From the NCBI GenBank assembly GCA_902776645.1, contig CACYQT010000019.1:1-49209 (forward strand): 49,209 bases of DNA, written 5' to 3'. Source of the stretch: an uncultured bacterium. GTDB lineage: Bacteria > Verrucomicrobiota > Lentisphaeria > Oligosphaerales > Oligosphaeraceae. The notes under the pieces were generated by a model. That model ran no database searches and was not told where the DNA came from. It saw only the letters and a program-made list of their open reading frames with translations. Shown in pieces: positions 14,858 through 24,134 of this stretch (position 1 is its first letter; each line of letters begins with the position of its first letter). A program made the translations under genes and the position numbers.

Positions 14858-15010
14858 TCAATGGCGATGCCATTTCCCCATAATATAAGTTAACCTGTTT
14901 TTCTCAATCAGCAACTCATATCCAATGTCATTCAGCTCCATGGCCTTGCCCGCCCATCGATTCATCATAAAATAATTACCGTCCTGCATTGAGTTTTCCA
15001 AAAACGGCAT
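14858..15010 (-). CDS. Possible small protein (50 residues), unknown
   Basis: A short frame with AAAGGA six nt before its ATG, divergent from the phosphodiesterase gene. The peptide begins MPFLENSMQDGNYFMMNRWA and ends IMGKWHRH. It has no signal peptide and no family is recognised. The good ribosome-binding site is the only positive evidence; it may be a gene remnant or chance. Confidence 0.3.
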   Translation of the reverse strand: MPFLENSMQDGNYFMMNRWAGKAMELNDIGYELLIEKNRLTYIMGKWHRH

Positions 15011-15060
15011 TATTTTCCTTTTATGTCTGTTTTTATTACCATATATAAAAGGAACCAACC

Positions 15061-16728
15061 ATGAACAAGAAAACGAAAGCCTTTTCCACCATCCTCCGCC
15101 TGTCCGTCTGCGCCGTTGTCCTCCTTGCCTTCTGCGGCAACGTGACTTACGCACAACCGAAACCGAAGGCCTTGATCATCATGCTCGACGGTTTCCGTGC
15201 GGATGCCATGGACAACATGCCCGTCCCGAACATCAACAAGCTCCGCAACGGTACATGGCAGCCCGGCTACAAAGGCATAGCCTCCGTCACGGGCTGGGCC
15301 ATTCCGGACGCACGCCCCAACAGCGCCCCCAACCATGCCTCCATCGCCACTGGCGTGACCGCAACCAAGCACAAGGTCTTCAACAACGGTGAGACAAAGG
15401 ACGGCAACTTCACTGAATGGCCAAGCTGGCTCGCACGCCTCGCCACCCTTCCCGGTAAAAACTACAAGTCGCTCTATGTCTTTTCATGGGGAGAGAACAA
15501 AGATACCGCCAAGCATCCGGCCGTCGAATTCCATCATGGCAGTGACGCCGCCAACGCCGATTATCTCGCCAAACTGCTCGCCACGCCCGACGCGCCGGAC
15601 GCGATTCTCTACTACATCGACCTGCCTGACCATGGCGGCCATTCCGCTGGCTTCTACCCATACGCGCAAGAATATCGCGACTCCATCGCCCAGAGCGACG
15701 CCTTCATCGGCAAAATACTGGACGTCATCGCAGCCCGCCCCACGTTCGCCGATGAAGACTGGCTCATCGGTGTCACCGCCGACCATGGCGGCTACGGCAA
15801 AAGCCATGGCATGCTCGGTGGCCAGGCCCACACCATCCCGGTCCTAGTCGCCAGCAAACATGTCAAACAGGGCACCCTGCCAGGCATCCCCCACAACTAC
15901 GACCTCCCCGTCACCGCGTTGGCTCACTTCGGCGTCGATGTCAAACCGTTGAATCTGGACGGCCATGTCATCGGTCAGGAAATCGCCACTTTGCCGAAAC
16001 GTCCGTTGTCCGAAGGACTTGTGGCCTATCTGCCGTTTGATGCGGAAGTTCCCGCCAACGTCGCCCCGAACGGTCTCGCCATCGAAACAGTCGGTGAGAA
16101 GATCCAAGCCGGCGTTGACGGCGGCAAGCTCGGCAAATGCCTCCGCATCCCTGGCGGCGAAAACGTCCGCGAATATCTCGTTTTGAAAGGGACGGAAAAT
16201 CTCAAGCTTGAAAACGGCACCAACTTCACCGCCGCCATGTGGGTCCGTCTTCCGCAACGCCAGGTCGGCGACCCCGCCTTCCTTTGCAACAAAGACTGGC
16301 GGGACGGCAAGCAGCCGGGCTTCGTTCTCAGTACGGCAGGCAGGACGGGTGACGACCAGGCTTCAACCGTCAAATTCAATTTCGGCCGCAAGGCGGATAC
16401 GAAACGCACGGATATGGGCGTGTACGACGTTGACACGGACCAATGGACTTTCTACGCCGTCACCGTCACGCCCGAAGGCATCGTCTGCTTCTGCCAAGGC
16501 AAGGCCGACGGCACATTCTACTGGATTGTCGAAGACGTGAAAGACGCCGTCATCAACAGCGGCATGAACTGGAATCTTGGACAGGACGGCACCACGAACT
16601 ACCGTTACAACATGCAGGCCGACATCGATGACTTCGCCCTCTGGAACCGCGGCTTATCCCTCGGCGAGCTCCGCGCCATCTTCAACGCGGGCAGACAGGG
16701 CCAGCCGCTCTCGGCGTTGCTGAAGTGA
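15061..16728 (+). CDS. Secreted alkaline-phosphatase-superfamily phosphodiesterase with C-terminal LamG domain (paralogue 1)
   Basis: 555 residues. A signal peptide spans about 1-32. The catalytic domain (about 35-320) is of the type I phosphodiesterase/nucleotide pyrophosphatase kind. KALIIMLDGFRAD holds the first metal aspartate, PNSAPNHASIATG the nucleophile region (a serine where classical NPPs have threonine), DLPDHGGHSAG and TADHGGYGKSHG further metal ligands. A LamG/concanavalin-like domain (about 340-555, GLVAYLPFD to DIDDFALWNRGLSLGELRAIFNAG) should bind sugar or a surface. The start has AAGGA upstream. It is followed by a close paralogue. The substrate, a phosphodiester or phosphonate on glycans or nucleotides, cannot be given. 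Confidence 0.87.
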   Translation: MNKKTKAFSTILRLSVCAVVLLAFCGNVTYAQPKPKALIIMLDGFRADAMDNMPVPNINKLRNGTWQPGYKGIASVTGWAIPDARPNSAPNHASIATGVTATKHKVFNNGETKDGNFTEWPSWLARLATLPGKNYKSLYVFSWGENKDTAKHPAVEFHHGSDAANADYLAKLLATPDAPDAILYYIDLPDHGGHSAGFYPYAQEYRDSIAQSDAFIGKILDVIAARPTFADEDWLIGVTADHGGYGKSHGMLGGQAHTIPVLVASKHVKQGTLPGIPHNYDLPVTALAHFGVDVKPLNLDGHVIGQEIATLPKRPLSEGLVAYLPFDAEVPANVAPNGLAIETVGEKIQAGVDGGKLGKCLRIPGGENVREYLVLKGTENLKLENGTNFTAAMWVRLPQRQVGDPAFLCNKDWRDGKQPGFVLSTAGRTGDDQASTVKFNFGRKADTKRTDMGVYDVDTDQWTFYAVTVTPEGIVCFCQGKADGTFYWIVEDVKDAVINSGMNWNLGQDGTTNYRYNMQADIDDFALWNRGLSLGELRAIFNAGRQGQPLSALLK

Positions 16729-16815
16729 GTGGGAATAAGGTTGTTATAGATTCTGTTCTTCTTTGATTTTTGTCATTATGGCTCTCCCATTTGACATCTC
16801 CTCTGGAGATTTAAC

Positions 16816-18468
16816 ATGATTTGTTTTCAGAAACACCTTTCTCTCCTCTTTCTTCTGACGGCCTGCCTTCTGCCGCTTTCCGCGCAGGAAAAGTTTCAGC
16901 CCAAGGCGCTGATCATCATGATCGACGGCTTGCGCGCAGATGCCTTCGACAACATTCCCATGCCCAATCTTGAAAAGCTCCGCGCGGGCAAATGGCAGCC
17001 TGGCTACAACGGCGCCTTCTCCGCCACGGCATGGGATCTTGACGACGCACGCCCCAACAGCGCGCCGAACCACGCGGCGATCGCCACGGGCGTCACCGCC
17101 GTCAAGCATAGAATCTTCAAAAACGGGCAGACGAAGGACGGCAATTTCGAGGAATGGCCATCCTGGCTGGCGCGTCTCGCCACATCGCCACAGCACTACA
17201 AGACGCAGTTCCTCTATTCATGGGGTGAAAACAAAGACACCGCCAAACATCCCGCCGTGCCATTCCGTCAAGGGAAGGATCCGGCCAACGGCGACTACTT
17301 GTGCAACCTCTACGCCTCCCCCGACGGCGGTCCCGACGCCACGTTGTTTTTCATCGGCGAAGTCGATCACAGCGGCCATTCCAATGGCTTCTATCCCCAC
17401 AGCCAGAAATATATCGATACCGTCAAGGAGACAGACGTCATCATCGGAAAGCTGCTCGACACCATCGCCGCGCGTCCGAATTTCGCCAAAGAAGACTGGT
17501 TGATTCTCATCACCAGCGACCATGGCGGCTACGGTAAAAGCCACGGCATGCTCGGCGGCCACGCCAACACCATTCCCGTCCTCATGGTCGGCAAGCATAT
17601 CACGCAAGGCACGCTGCCAGGTATCCCGCGCAACTACGACATGCCCGTCACGGCGTTGGCCCATTTCGGAGTCGATCTCAAATCATTGAATCTGGACGGC
17701 CACGTCATTGGCACGGAAGTCTCCAAAATCCAGCGCCGTCCGTTGACGGAAGGCCTTTTGGCCTATTTGCCGTTCGACACAGAGACGCCCGTCAACGTCG
17801 CCCCCAACGGTCTTGAAATCGCCGTCGTCGGGCAGAACATCAAATCGGGAATCGAAGGCGGCAAGCTCGGCAAATGTCTACGGATTCCTGGCGGCGAAAA
17901 CGTCCGCGAATGCATCGTCCTGAAAAACACGGAATACCTTAAATTAGAGAACGGCAACAACTTCACCGCCGCCATGTGGGTGCGGCTTCCGCCGACGCAT
18001 GTCGGCAATCCTCCCATCTTCAGCAACAAGGACTGGCGGAACGGCGCACGGCCGGGCTTCGTCATCTGCGGCGCGCGCAACATCAACAATCCCACAAATC
18101 CGGGCGTCCATTTCAACTTCGGGCGTTGGAATGACACAAGACGCACGGACATGGGCATCTACGACATCATTCCGGACGAATGGGTCTTCTACGCCGTCAC
18201 CGTCACGCCAGAAGGCGTCGCCTGCTTCTGCCAAGGCCAGCCGGACGGGCAGTTCTACTGGATTGTGGACGGCAGCATCAAAGACGCGAATCTCGCCAGC
18301 GGCATGACATGGAACATCGGGCAGGACGGTTCCTCCGCCTACCGCTACAACCTGCAGGGCGACATCGACGATTTCGCCCTCTGGAACCGCGGCATGTCAA
18401 TAGACGAACTCCGCGAAATCTACAACGCCGGCCGGCAGGGCCAGCCGCTTTCCGCATTGCTTAAATAA
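16816..18468 (+). CDS. Secreted alkaline-phosphatase-superfamily phosphodiesterase with C-terminal LamG domain (paralogue 2)
   Basis: 550 residues, collinear with the preceding gene over its whole length: signal peptide (about 1-23), KALIIMIDGLRADAFD, PNSAPNHAAIATG, EVDHSGHSNG and TSDHGGYGKSHG metal-site motifs, then a LamG domain ending DIDDFALWNRGMSIDELREIYNAG. Differences from paralogue 1 include DHSGHS against DHGGHS and a shorter loop near 140. The start has GGAG upstream. An 87-bp gap separates the two genes, and the sequences just after the two stops also match (GTGGGAAT), so the duplication unit included the 3' flank. All metal ligands are kept, so both copies are probably active. Confidence 0.87.
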   Translation: MICFQKHLSLLFLLTACLLPLSAQEKFQPKALIIMIDGLRADAFDNIPMPNLEKLRAGKWQPGYNGAFSATAWDLDDARPNSAPNHAAIATGVTAVKHRIFKNGQTKDGNFEEWPSWLARLATSPQHYKTQFLYSWGENKDTAKHPAVPFRQGKDPANGDYLCNLYASPDGGPDATLFFIGEVDHSGHSNGFYPHSQKYIDTVKETDVIIGKLLDTIAARPNFAKEDWLILITSDHGGYGKSHGMLGGHANTIPVLMVGKHITQGTLPGIPRNYDMPVTALAHFGVDLKSLNLDGHVIGTEVSKIQRRPLTEGLLAYLPFDTETPVNVAPNGLEIAVVGQNIKSGIEGGKLGKCLRIPGGENVRECIVLKNTEYLKLENGNNFTAAMWVRLPPTHVGNPPIFSNKDWRNGARPGFVICGARNINNPTNPGVHFNFGRWNDTRRTDMGIYDIIPDEWVFYAVTVTPEGVACFCQGQPDGQFYWIVDGSIKDANLASGMTWNIGQDGSSAYRYNLQGDIDDFALWNRGMSIDELREIYNAGRQGQPLSALLK

Positions 18469-18541
18469 GTGGGAATGAGACCCAACGCTTTCTTACAGCT
18501 GTTTTCACTATAAATAACAAGAAAAACAAGGTTCATATCAA

Positions 18542-20065
18542 ATGAAAACTGCCATCATCATAGGTGCCGGTCCTGCGGGGCTTACCGCCGCATACGAACT
18601 ACGCCAAAAGTCAAAGGACTGGAAAGTCATCGTTGTCGAAGCAACCGATGTGATCGGCGGTATTTCACGCACGGTCGTCTGTGGAGATTGCCGCATCGAT
18701 ATAGGGGGGCACCGTTTCTTCTCCAAGTCAAAGAAAATCAATGACCTTTGGTCACAGCTGATGCCGCTACAAGGCAAGCCATCAAAAGACGACTTGATTC
18801 TGGAACGTTCAGCACATCTCGAACCAGGCGGGCCGGATCCAGAGACGGAAGAACGCGTCATGCTGTATCGCCACAGAGTAAGCCGCATCTACTATCTCCG
18901 GCATTTCTTCGACTATCCCATATCCATCAAACCGGCCACCTTCGCCGCCATGGGGCTTGTACGAACCATCAAAGCAGGTTGCAGTTACCTTCACAGCGCA
19001 CTCTTCAAGAGAGAGGAAAAATCACTTGAGGACTTCTATATCAACCGTTTCGGCAAAGTCCTCTACTCCATGTTCTTCGAGGACTACACCGAAAAACTGT
19101 GGGGAGTCCATCCATCGAAAATTTCCCCTGAATGGGGGGCGCAGCGCGTCAAAGGACTTTCGCTCTGGAAGGCTCTTCTCAATGTTTTCATTCCACGGAA
19201 TGCCCCAAAGGAGACATCGCTAATTGAAGAATTCATCTACCCCAAACGCGGGCCAGGGCAATTATGGGAAATGCTTGCCGAACTCCTTCGCTCGGAAGGA
19301 GTTGAGATTCGAATGAACACAAGCGCTGTCGGCATCAAGACAGAACCAGAAAAAATCACAAGCATCGTCCTGTCAGATGGTTCGTCAATTCCCTGCGACG
19401 CCGTCTTTTCGACCATGCCAATAAAGGATCTAGTAGCGGCAGCTGATACTGCCCCAGACGATGTAAAACGCATTGCCACCGCCCTTCCCTATCGCGACTT
19501 CATCACAGTCGGGCTTCTCGTGGACAAACTGGCCATCAAGAATGCAACGAAAATCAAAACGGTCAACAACATCGTACCCGACACATGGATTTACATCCAG
19601 GAAAGGGAAGTCCGAATCGGAAGAATACAGATATTCAACAATTGGTCGCCCTACATGGTCGACGACGTGACAAAGCATGTGTGGATAGGGCTGGAATACT
19701 TCTGTACCGAAGGCGATGACTTCTGGACAATGGATGATGCGGCATTCATCGACATGGCGATCAAAGAGCTTCGTCAAATCGGCATACTCGGCGATGATGC
19801 CCCTGTGCACAAGGGTGTCCGCATCAAGATGAAAAAGGCATATCCGGCCTATTTCGGAAGCTATGCCGAATTCGGCAAGGTGCGCCAATGGTTGGATAGC
19901 TTTTCCAATCTTTATTGCATAGGCCGAAACGGGCAACACCGCTACAACAACATGGACCATTCCATGCTCTGCGCCATTGAAGCTGTCCGCGCCTTGTTCG
20001 GGGAAACCGACAAGGCCGCAATCTGGGATGTTAATACCGAAAAGGACTACCATGAATCCAAATAA
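18542..20065 (+). CDS. UDP-galactopyranose-mutase-like FAD-dependent protein
   Basis: 507 residues. [16 protein letters not shown] and [15 protein letters not shown] form the FAD-binding fold; [10 protein letters not shown] is a motif of the UGM/protoporphyrinogen-oxidase-like group associated with glycan loci. The C-terminus has [19 protein letters not shown], the flavin-contacting end. UGM interconverts pyranose and furanose forms of UDP-galactose; relatives of this longer type are seen next to glycosyltransferases and multi-pass membrane proteins, as here. No signal peptide. The next gene starts inside its last codons, so they were one operon before an IS interrupted that gene. The exact reaction is uncertain. 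Confidence 0.8.
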   Translation: MKTAIIIGAGPAGLTAAYELRQKSKDWKVIVVEATDVIGGISRTVVCGDCRIDIGGHRFFSKSKKINDLWSQLMPLQGKPSKDDLILERSAHLEPGGPDPETEERVMLYRHRVSRIYYLRHFFDYPISIKPATFAAMGLVRTIKAGCSYLHSALFKREEKSLEDFYINRFGKVLYSMFFEDYTEKLWGVHPSKISPEWGAQRVKGLSLWKALLNVFIPRNAPKETSLIEEFIYPKRGPGQLWEMLAELLRSEGVEIRMNTSAVGIKTEPEKITSIVLSDGSSIPCDAVFSTMPIKDLVAAADTAPDDVKRIATALPYRDFITVGLLVDKLAIKNATKIKTVNNIVPDTWIYIQEREVRIGRIQIFNNWSPYMVDDVTKHVWIGLEYFCTEGDDFWTMDDAAFIDMAIKELRQIGILGDDAPVHKGVRIKMKKAYPAYFGSYAEFGKVRQWLDSFSNLYCIGRNGQHRYNNMDHSMLCAIEAVRALFGETDKAAIWDVNTEKDYHESK

Positions 20066-20403
20066 AGTTGTAACGATTCGAATCGCTTTACTTGCCATTG
20101 CATGCGGACTACTAATATTCAACTGTATATCTTATCAGTTTAAACAAAAACACAAGTGGTCATGCGATTTCATTTATCGTTATAATGAAATTGCATGTAT
20201 GCATGAAGGAATCGATCCATTCGACATATTCGAGAGAAAAATAACCACTGAAAAGTTTCGTGGTATTAAACGTCCAGACAAAAACGATGAGCCCCAAGAC
20301 AGTCGTAGAATAGTTCATGCATACCCTGCCTGGCATGCAGCCGTTTTCTGGTGGTATGGCTATGCGCCTAGACAGATTTGTTTGGCTTTCCTAGTAGCAT
20401 GTA
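20052..20403 (+). pseudogene. 5' fragment of a multi-pass membrane protein, interrupted by an IS630 element
   Basis: The ATG overlaps the end of the UGM-like gene by 14 nt and has AAAAGGA upstream. About 117 residues remain, with one transmembrane helix near the N-terminus (RIALLAIACGLLIFNCISY), a periplasmic-looking segment (ACMHEGIDPFDIFERK), and AYPAWHAAVFWWYGYAPRQICLAF, a second membrane entry. This resembles the start of GT87/DUF2029-type mannosyltransferase-like proteins that use polyprenyl-phosphate sugars. The frame is cut by the left end of the IS at a TA dinucleotide and stops after two codons. Confidence 0.75.
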
Positions 20404-21622
20404 ACATCTAAAACTTGTATAAAATGGGATTTGCAGTACATTATCTCCAGTGTCATAAACACAGGAGGAAAAAATGCCTGCAACCAAATACCACATAGAA
20501 TTGAATGACGAAGACAGGAGGATTCTACAGGATACCGTGTCCAAGGGAAAGGCGCCGGCCAAAATGATACTGCGTGCGAACATCCTGCTGGCGTCGGACA
20601 GCGCATGCGGGAGGTGCATGACGGTGGCGGAGGTCGCCGCCGCGCTGCACACGTCCCCGACGACCGTCCAGACCGCTAGGGCGTCCTACGCGAAGAACGG
20701 GCTTGACCTGACGATACACCGGAAAAAACGCTCCGCCCCGCCCGTCGCCGCCAAGGTGACCGGCGAGGTGGAGGCCCGGATCATCGCGATGGCCTGCGGG
20801 GCGCCCCCGGACGGATACGGCAGATGGAGCGTGCGGCTGCTAGCGGCCAGATGCGTGGAGCTCGGCATAGTCCCTGACATTTCGCACATGACGGTGGCGA
20901 GGTTGCTAAAAAAAAAACGAATACTAGCCTCATCTGAAAAAATGCTGGTGCATCCCGCCGGAGCAGAACGCCGCGTTCGTCGCGGCGATGGAGGATGTCC
21001 TCGAAGTCTACGCGCGCCCCTACGATCCGGACTATCCGGTCGTGTGCATGGACGAGAAGCCCCTGCAGCTTTTCGCCAGCCCGCGGAGAAGCCTGCACTC
21101 GAAGGACGGCAGGATCGAGTACGAGGACAGCGAATACATACGGAACGGGACGGCCAGCGTCTTCCTGTTCACCGAGCCTTTGCGCGGCTGGCGGAAAGCC
21201 GACGCGCAGGAGCACAGGACGCGGGAGGACTAGGCGCGGGAAATCAGATGGCTGCTGGAGGAGCAATATCCGGACGCGGTGAAAGTGGTTCTTGTAATGG
21301 ACAATCTCAACACGCATGCGATCGCCTCCCTGTACCAGACCTTCCCGCCTGCCCGTGCGGCCGCCTTGGCGAGGAGGCTCGAAATCCATTACACTCCCAG
21401 GCATGGGAGCTGGCTTGACATAGCGGAAATTGAGTTGTCGGCAATGACGATCCAATGCCTCGCGAAAAGAAGAATCCCTGATCTGGAGACACTCAGGGAG
21501 TTGCTTAAGCCATGGTGCCATGACAGAAATTCAAGACAGAAAGGAGTTGAATGGCATTTTAAGACAGATGAGGCGCGGATAAAGCTAAAACACCTTTATC
21601 CCATCATAAATTTTAAATGTTA
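20402..21622 (+). mobile_element. IS630-family insertion sequence, about 1.22 kb, degenerate
   Basis: Imperfect terminal inverted repeats face each other: ACATCTAAAACTT at 20404 inward and ACATTTAAAATTT reading inward from 21620. TA dinucleotides flank both ends (20402-20403 and 21621-21622), the target duplication expected of the IS630/Tc1 group. The single transposase gene inside is broken. The element splits a membrane-protein gene of the glycan locus. Confidence 0.85.
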
Positions 21623-21671
21623 CAGACTTTTGAAATTACCTCAACAAAGAAAAATATACGCGAATGGTTGA
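20474..21671 (+). pseudogene. IS630-family transposase, frameshifted with two nonsense codons
   Basis: The start MPATKYHIEL has AGGAGG upstream. The N-terminal helix-turn-helix region is intact up to TVARLLKKK. There a run of ten A (20908-20917) puts the reading one base out; with nine A the frame would continue KKNE into HLKKCWCIPPEQNAAFVAAM. In the continuing frame TAG replaces a residue at about 20927 and TAG replaces an expected tryptophan at 21231-21233. The DDE residues are all still visible: [18 protein letters not shown] and [13 protein letters not shown]. The remaining frame reads through the right inverted repeat to 21671. Loss of function is near certain unless slippage on the A run and stop read-through both occur. 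Confidence 0.88.
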
Positions 21672-21894
21672 ATGCTGTTACTTCGCCGCAATTCTTTGGT
21701 CTTTTACCTTTTTCGCTCATACCCACGAATGGTATAGCATCGGGAAGGTTGGAACATACAGTTTTCTGCATCTGTTCATTCTATCTTCTTGTTGCCTAAT
21801 GAGCATTTTAAATCATGACGAAAATGAACGGATTCATAAGCTTTTCGGCAAGTTATTATCCTTAAGGAGGATAAAAAAGCCAGAATGTTTATGA
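21628..21894 (+). pseudogene. Probable 3' remnant of the interrupted membrane protein
   Basis: After the IS a frame of about 80 residues without a ribosome-binding site contains AAILWSFTFFAHTHEWYSIG and a hydrophobic stretch FLHLFILSSCCLMSIL, then a basic tail ending in LRRIKKPECL. It fits the C-terminal membrane segment of the protein whose start is at 20052. The middle of that protein is missing, so a deletion went with or followed the insertion. The link between the two pieces is inference. Confidence 0.45.
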
Positions 21895-21966
21895 GAGCTC
21901 GATAAGTCAATACATTATCTCCCTTGACAAACAATGAGAGCGCCAGCAGTCACATGACGAATGCCA

Positions 21967-22836
21967 TTATGCTTTTCCCAACCGTCTTTTAAGTTTCCAA
22001 CGCAACATTGAAACTTGATGAAAACGCACGAGAAGGATCGGGTGCCGCACGATAGTCGCGACAACGGCATCCACTTCCCCCTTTTTACGTGTCCGTTCTA
22101 TCAAGAAAGTCAGAAGAAATCCGAAATCGACAACTGCGTAATAATGCAGTATTTTCACATTTTTCAGAAACTTACCGTAATCAACATTATTCAAATACCG
22201 ATATTGGCAATTCCAAATACCGCTAATGTCTTTTATTGGATGTCCGAGGACTCGGTTCGCCTCGCATAACGCCGGCTGATCCTGAGGGACTCCGTTTGCA
22301 AGCGATTTCTTCCAGCACTCATGCCAATTGTCAAACAGTTCATGGGCCACAGGCGTATTGCGCGCAAACATGACGCCGCCATTGAAATATGGTTCATTCG
22401 CCAAATCATTAAAGCCCGCTTTTCTTGATCTTTCCACATCGTCGTTCGTATGGCCTTGTGAGAGCGGACGGTTAAGATCTGTCACCATCGCGACATCTGC
22501 ATCCGTGTCATCTATGTCGTCAAGACATCCGGTCACAAATGTATCACTATCAATATAAAGAAAATCCCCTTCGATAATCCGACGGAGATTTGTCTTTAGA
22601 TAGCGAGAACGCTGCATGACATTGTATTCAGGTGGAATGTCAACGACAACTGGAGTCGCATTTTTCAAGATGGAGGAGCCATATTTTTCCAACGCAAGAT
22701 GTGTGGATTCATCCATGACCACATACGCCTGGCCTGCCGGATTGTGCTTCTTGAAGGTATGAAGCGACAACACAACCATGGCGGTATAACTGTCATTCCC
22801 AGTACAGGTCAGAACATAAACAAGTTTGCTTTTCAT
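21967..22836 (-). CDS. GT-A fold glycosyltransferase, family 8-like
   Basis: 289 residues, no signal peptide. KLVYVLTCTGNDSYTAMVVLSLHTFKKHNP is a typical GT8-like opening. FLYIDSDTFVTG has the DxD metal-nucleotide motif, and EPYFNGGVMFARNT and GVPQDQPALCEAN are later GT8-type acceptor-side motifs. GT8 enzymes transfer glucose or galactose from UDP-sugars, often to LPS core or surface glycan. The gene is convergent with the IS-disrupted gene and is first read in the group of glycan genes on this strand. The 215 bp before it are AT-rich with no clear promoter. The donor and acceptor are unknown. Confidence 0.83.
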   Translation of the reverse strand: MKSKLVYVLTCTGNDSYTAMVVLSLHTFKKHNPAGQAYVVMDESTHLALEKYGSSILKNATPVVVDIPPEYNVMQRSRYLKTNLRRIIEGDFLYIDSDTFVTGCLDDIDDTDADVAMVTDLNRPLSQGHTNDDVERSRKAGFNDLANEPYFNGGVMFARNTPVAHELFDNWHECWKKSLANGVPQDQPALCEANRVLGHPIKDISGIWNCQYRYLNNVDYGKFLKNVKILHYYAVVDFGFLLTFLIERTRKKGEVDAVVATIVRHPILLVRFHQVSMLRWKLKRRLGKA

Positions 22837-23051
22837 CTTATTGAAATTTCCCTAAAACAGTATGATTGAAAAAAGATAACCATCTTCCCTCCTATATGAG
22901 GTTCTTTATTGTTACATAAGATAATACTGTAATTGTTTTCGGCCACTTACCATTGACAAAAAGATTAAGATGACACTTTTCTCTTCTACAGATGTTATAA
23001 ATAATATTAGCACACAAAAAACATTATGAAATGAAAGAATCTATAGATACC
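22837..23051. other. AT-rich intergenic region in the glycan locus
   Basis: 215 bp strongly enriched in A and T between two minus-strand glycosyltransferase genes. It probably carries the promoter of the GT8-like gene, but I see no convincing -35/-10 pair and no repeat. Confidence 0.5.
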
Positions 23052-24134
23052 TCATGTATTTTTGCCCCAATCACCCTTAAGTTTGATTAATGGATAATAT
23101 ACTAATTTGAAATACAGACATACAGGCAAGGTAAACCAACGTCCTGCCAGTATCAATGGTGTGGCTATACGTTTTGGGAGATTTGCCAATTTCATGAATT
23201 GCTTGAAGTTCTCAAGTCCGTCTCCCGCTAGCAGAGTTTGAAGTCCATTCTTACGTACCGTTTCGGTAACACCACGCTGATTGTGCGGGAAGAAGAAGAC
23301 GAGGAAGAAGAGCGAAAGCCAGCTTCGTTGCCAGACCTGCGCAACATCAAGCGTCACGTCATGTTTATGCTGTATGTAAAATGCAAGCAGAGAACGCATT
23401 ACCAATGCAACTGAATGAAGGTCACGAACTTTTATTGACGTTGAAATGGAACCGACGCGTCTTCGATGGAAATAAAAGGCATAATTCATCACAAGTACCT
23501 TTTCTGCAAGAAAAAGTACACGTGGAGCCCATTCCTCGTCTTCCTCATAAGCATTAATATATTGCAAGTCATTCCTGCGTAAAAAGTCCAGACGATGCAG
23601 AGTAAGCCACACTGGAGAATAAGGGAGCACATGCAATCTACCGATATGAACAGTCGCTTCCTTGCCTGTAAATATTTTACCATCATCTTCAGGAAGATAG
23701 TTGAAACGTTTACGTGTAAATTCCTTAGTACCATCATCGTATTCATTTACCTGCGTAGCTGCTGCAGCAACCAGATCTACATCGCCATGCTCCGCAATGG
23801 CTTTTGCAAAACGCTCAAGTGAATCTTTTTCTATCCAGTCATCACCATCGATGAACAACACATACTTGCCTCTCGCTTCACGTATCCCTTTGTTTCTGGA
23901 CATAGAGGCAAATCCGCTTTTAGGAGCTTTATACAACTTGAAGTGCGTATCCGCCTCAACCGCTCTCTGAAGCAATTCAAGCGTTTTGTCCTTTGACTCC
24001 TCGTACATGAGGAGACATTCGAAATTATCATATGTCTGCTCACGTATGGAAGTCACCATGTCATCGACATAGCGTGCAACATCGCAACAGGGTACGATGA
24101 TGGAGAAAAGTATTGTTTTGTTTTCTGTCGTCAT
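23052..24134 (-). CDS. Family 2 glycosyltransferase
   Basis: 360 residues. FSIIVPCCDVARYVDDMVTS opens the GT2 domain and YVLFIDGDDWIE carries the DxD-type metal site. EEDEEWAPRVL is the acceptor-side ED motif. The C-terminal third (about 240-360) is hydrophobic in parts and may sit at the membrane. The ATG overlaps the stop of the upstream paralogue by 4 nt (positions 24131-24134), so the two are translationally coupled. Both share the ending motif LPKRIATPL. They probably add successive sugars to one glycan. The specific linkage is unknown. Confidence 0.9.
   Translation of the reverse strand: MTTENKTILFSIIVPCCDVARYVDDMVTSIREQTYDNFECLLMYEESKDKTLELLQRAVEADTHFKLYKAPKSGFASMSRNKGIREARGKYVLFIDGDDWIEKDSLERFAKAIAEHGDVDLVAAAATQVNEYDDGTKEFTRKRFNYLPEDDGKIFTGKEATVHIGRLHVLPYSPVWLTLHRLDFLRRNDLQYINAYEEDEEWAPRVLFLAEKVLVMNYAFYFHRRRVGSISTSIKVRDLHSVALVMRSLLAFYIQHKHDVTLDVAQVWQRSWLSLFFLVFFFPHNQRGVTETVRKNGLQTLLAGDGLENFKQFMKLANLPKRIATPLILAGRWFTLPVCLYFKLVYYPLIKLKGDWGKNT

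Noticed and set aside
20927..21233. TAG recoded as an amino acid, because both in-frame stops in the transposase are TAG
   Set aside because: TAG is used as the natural stop of other genes here (for example at 5330 and 7093), and a frameshift also breaks the transposase.
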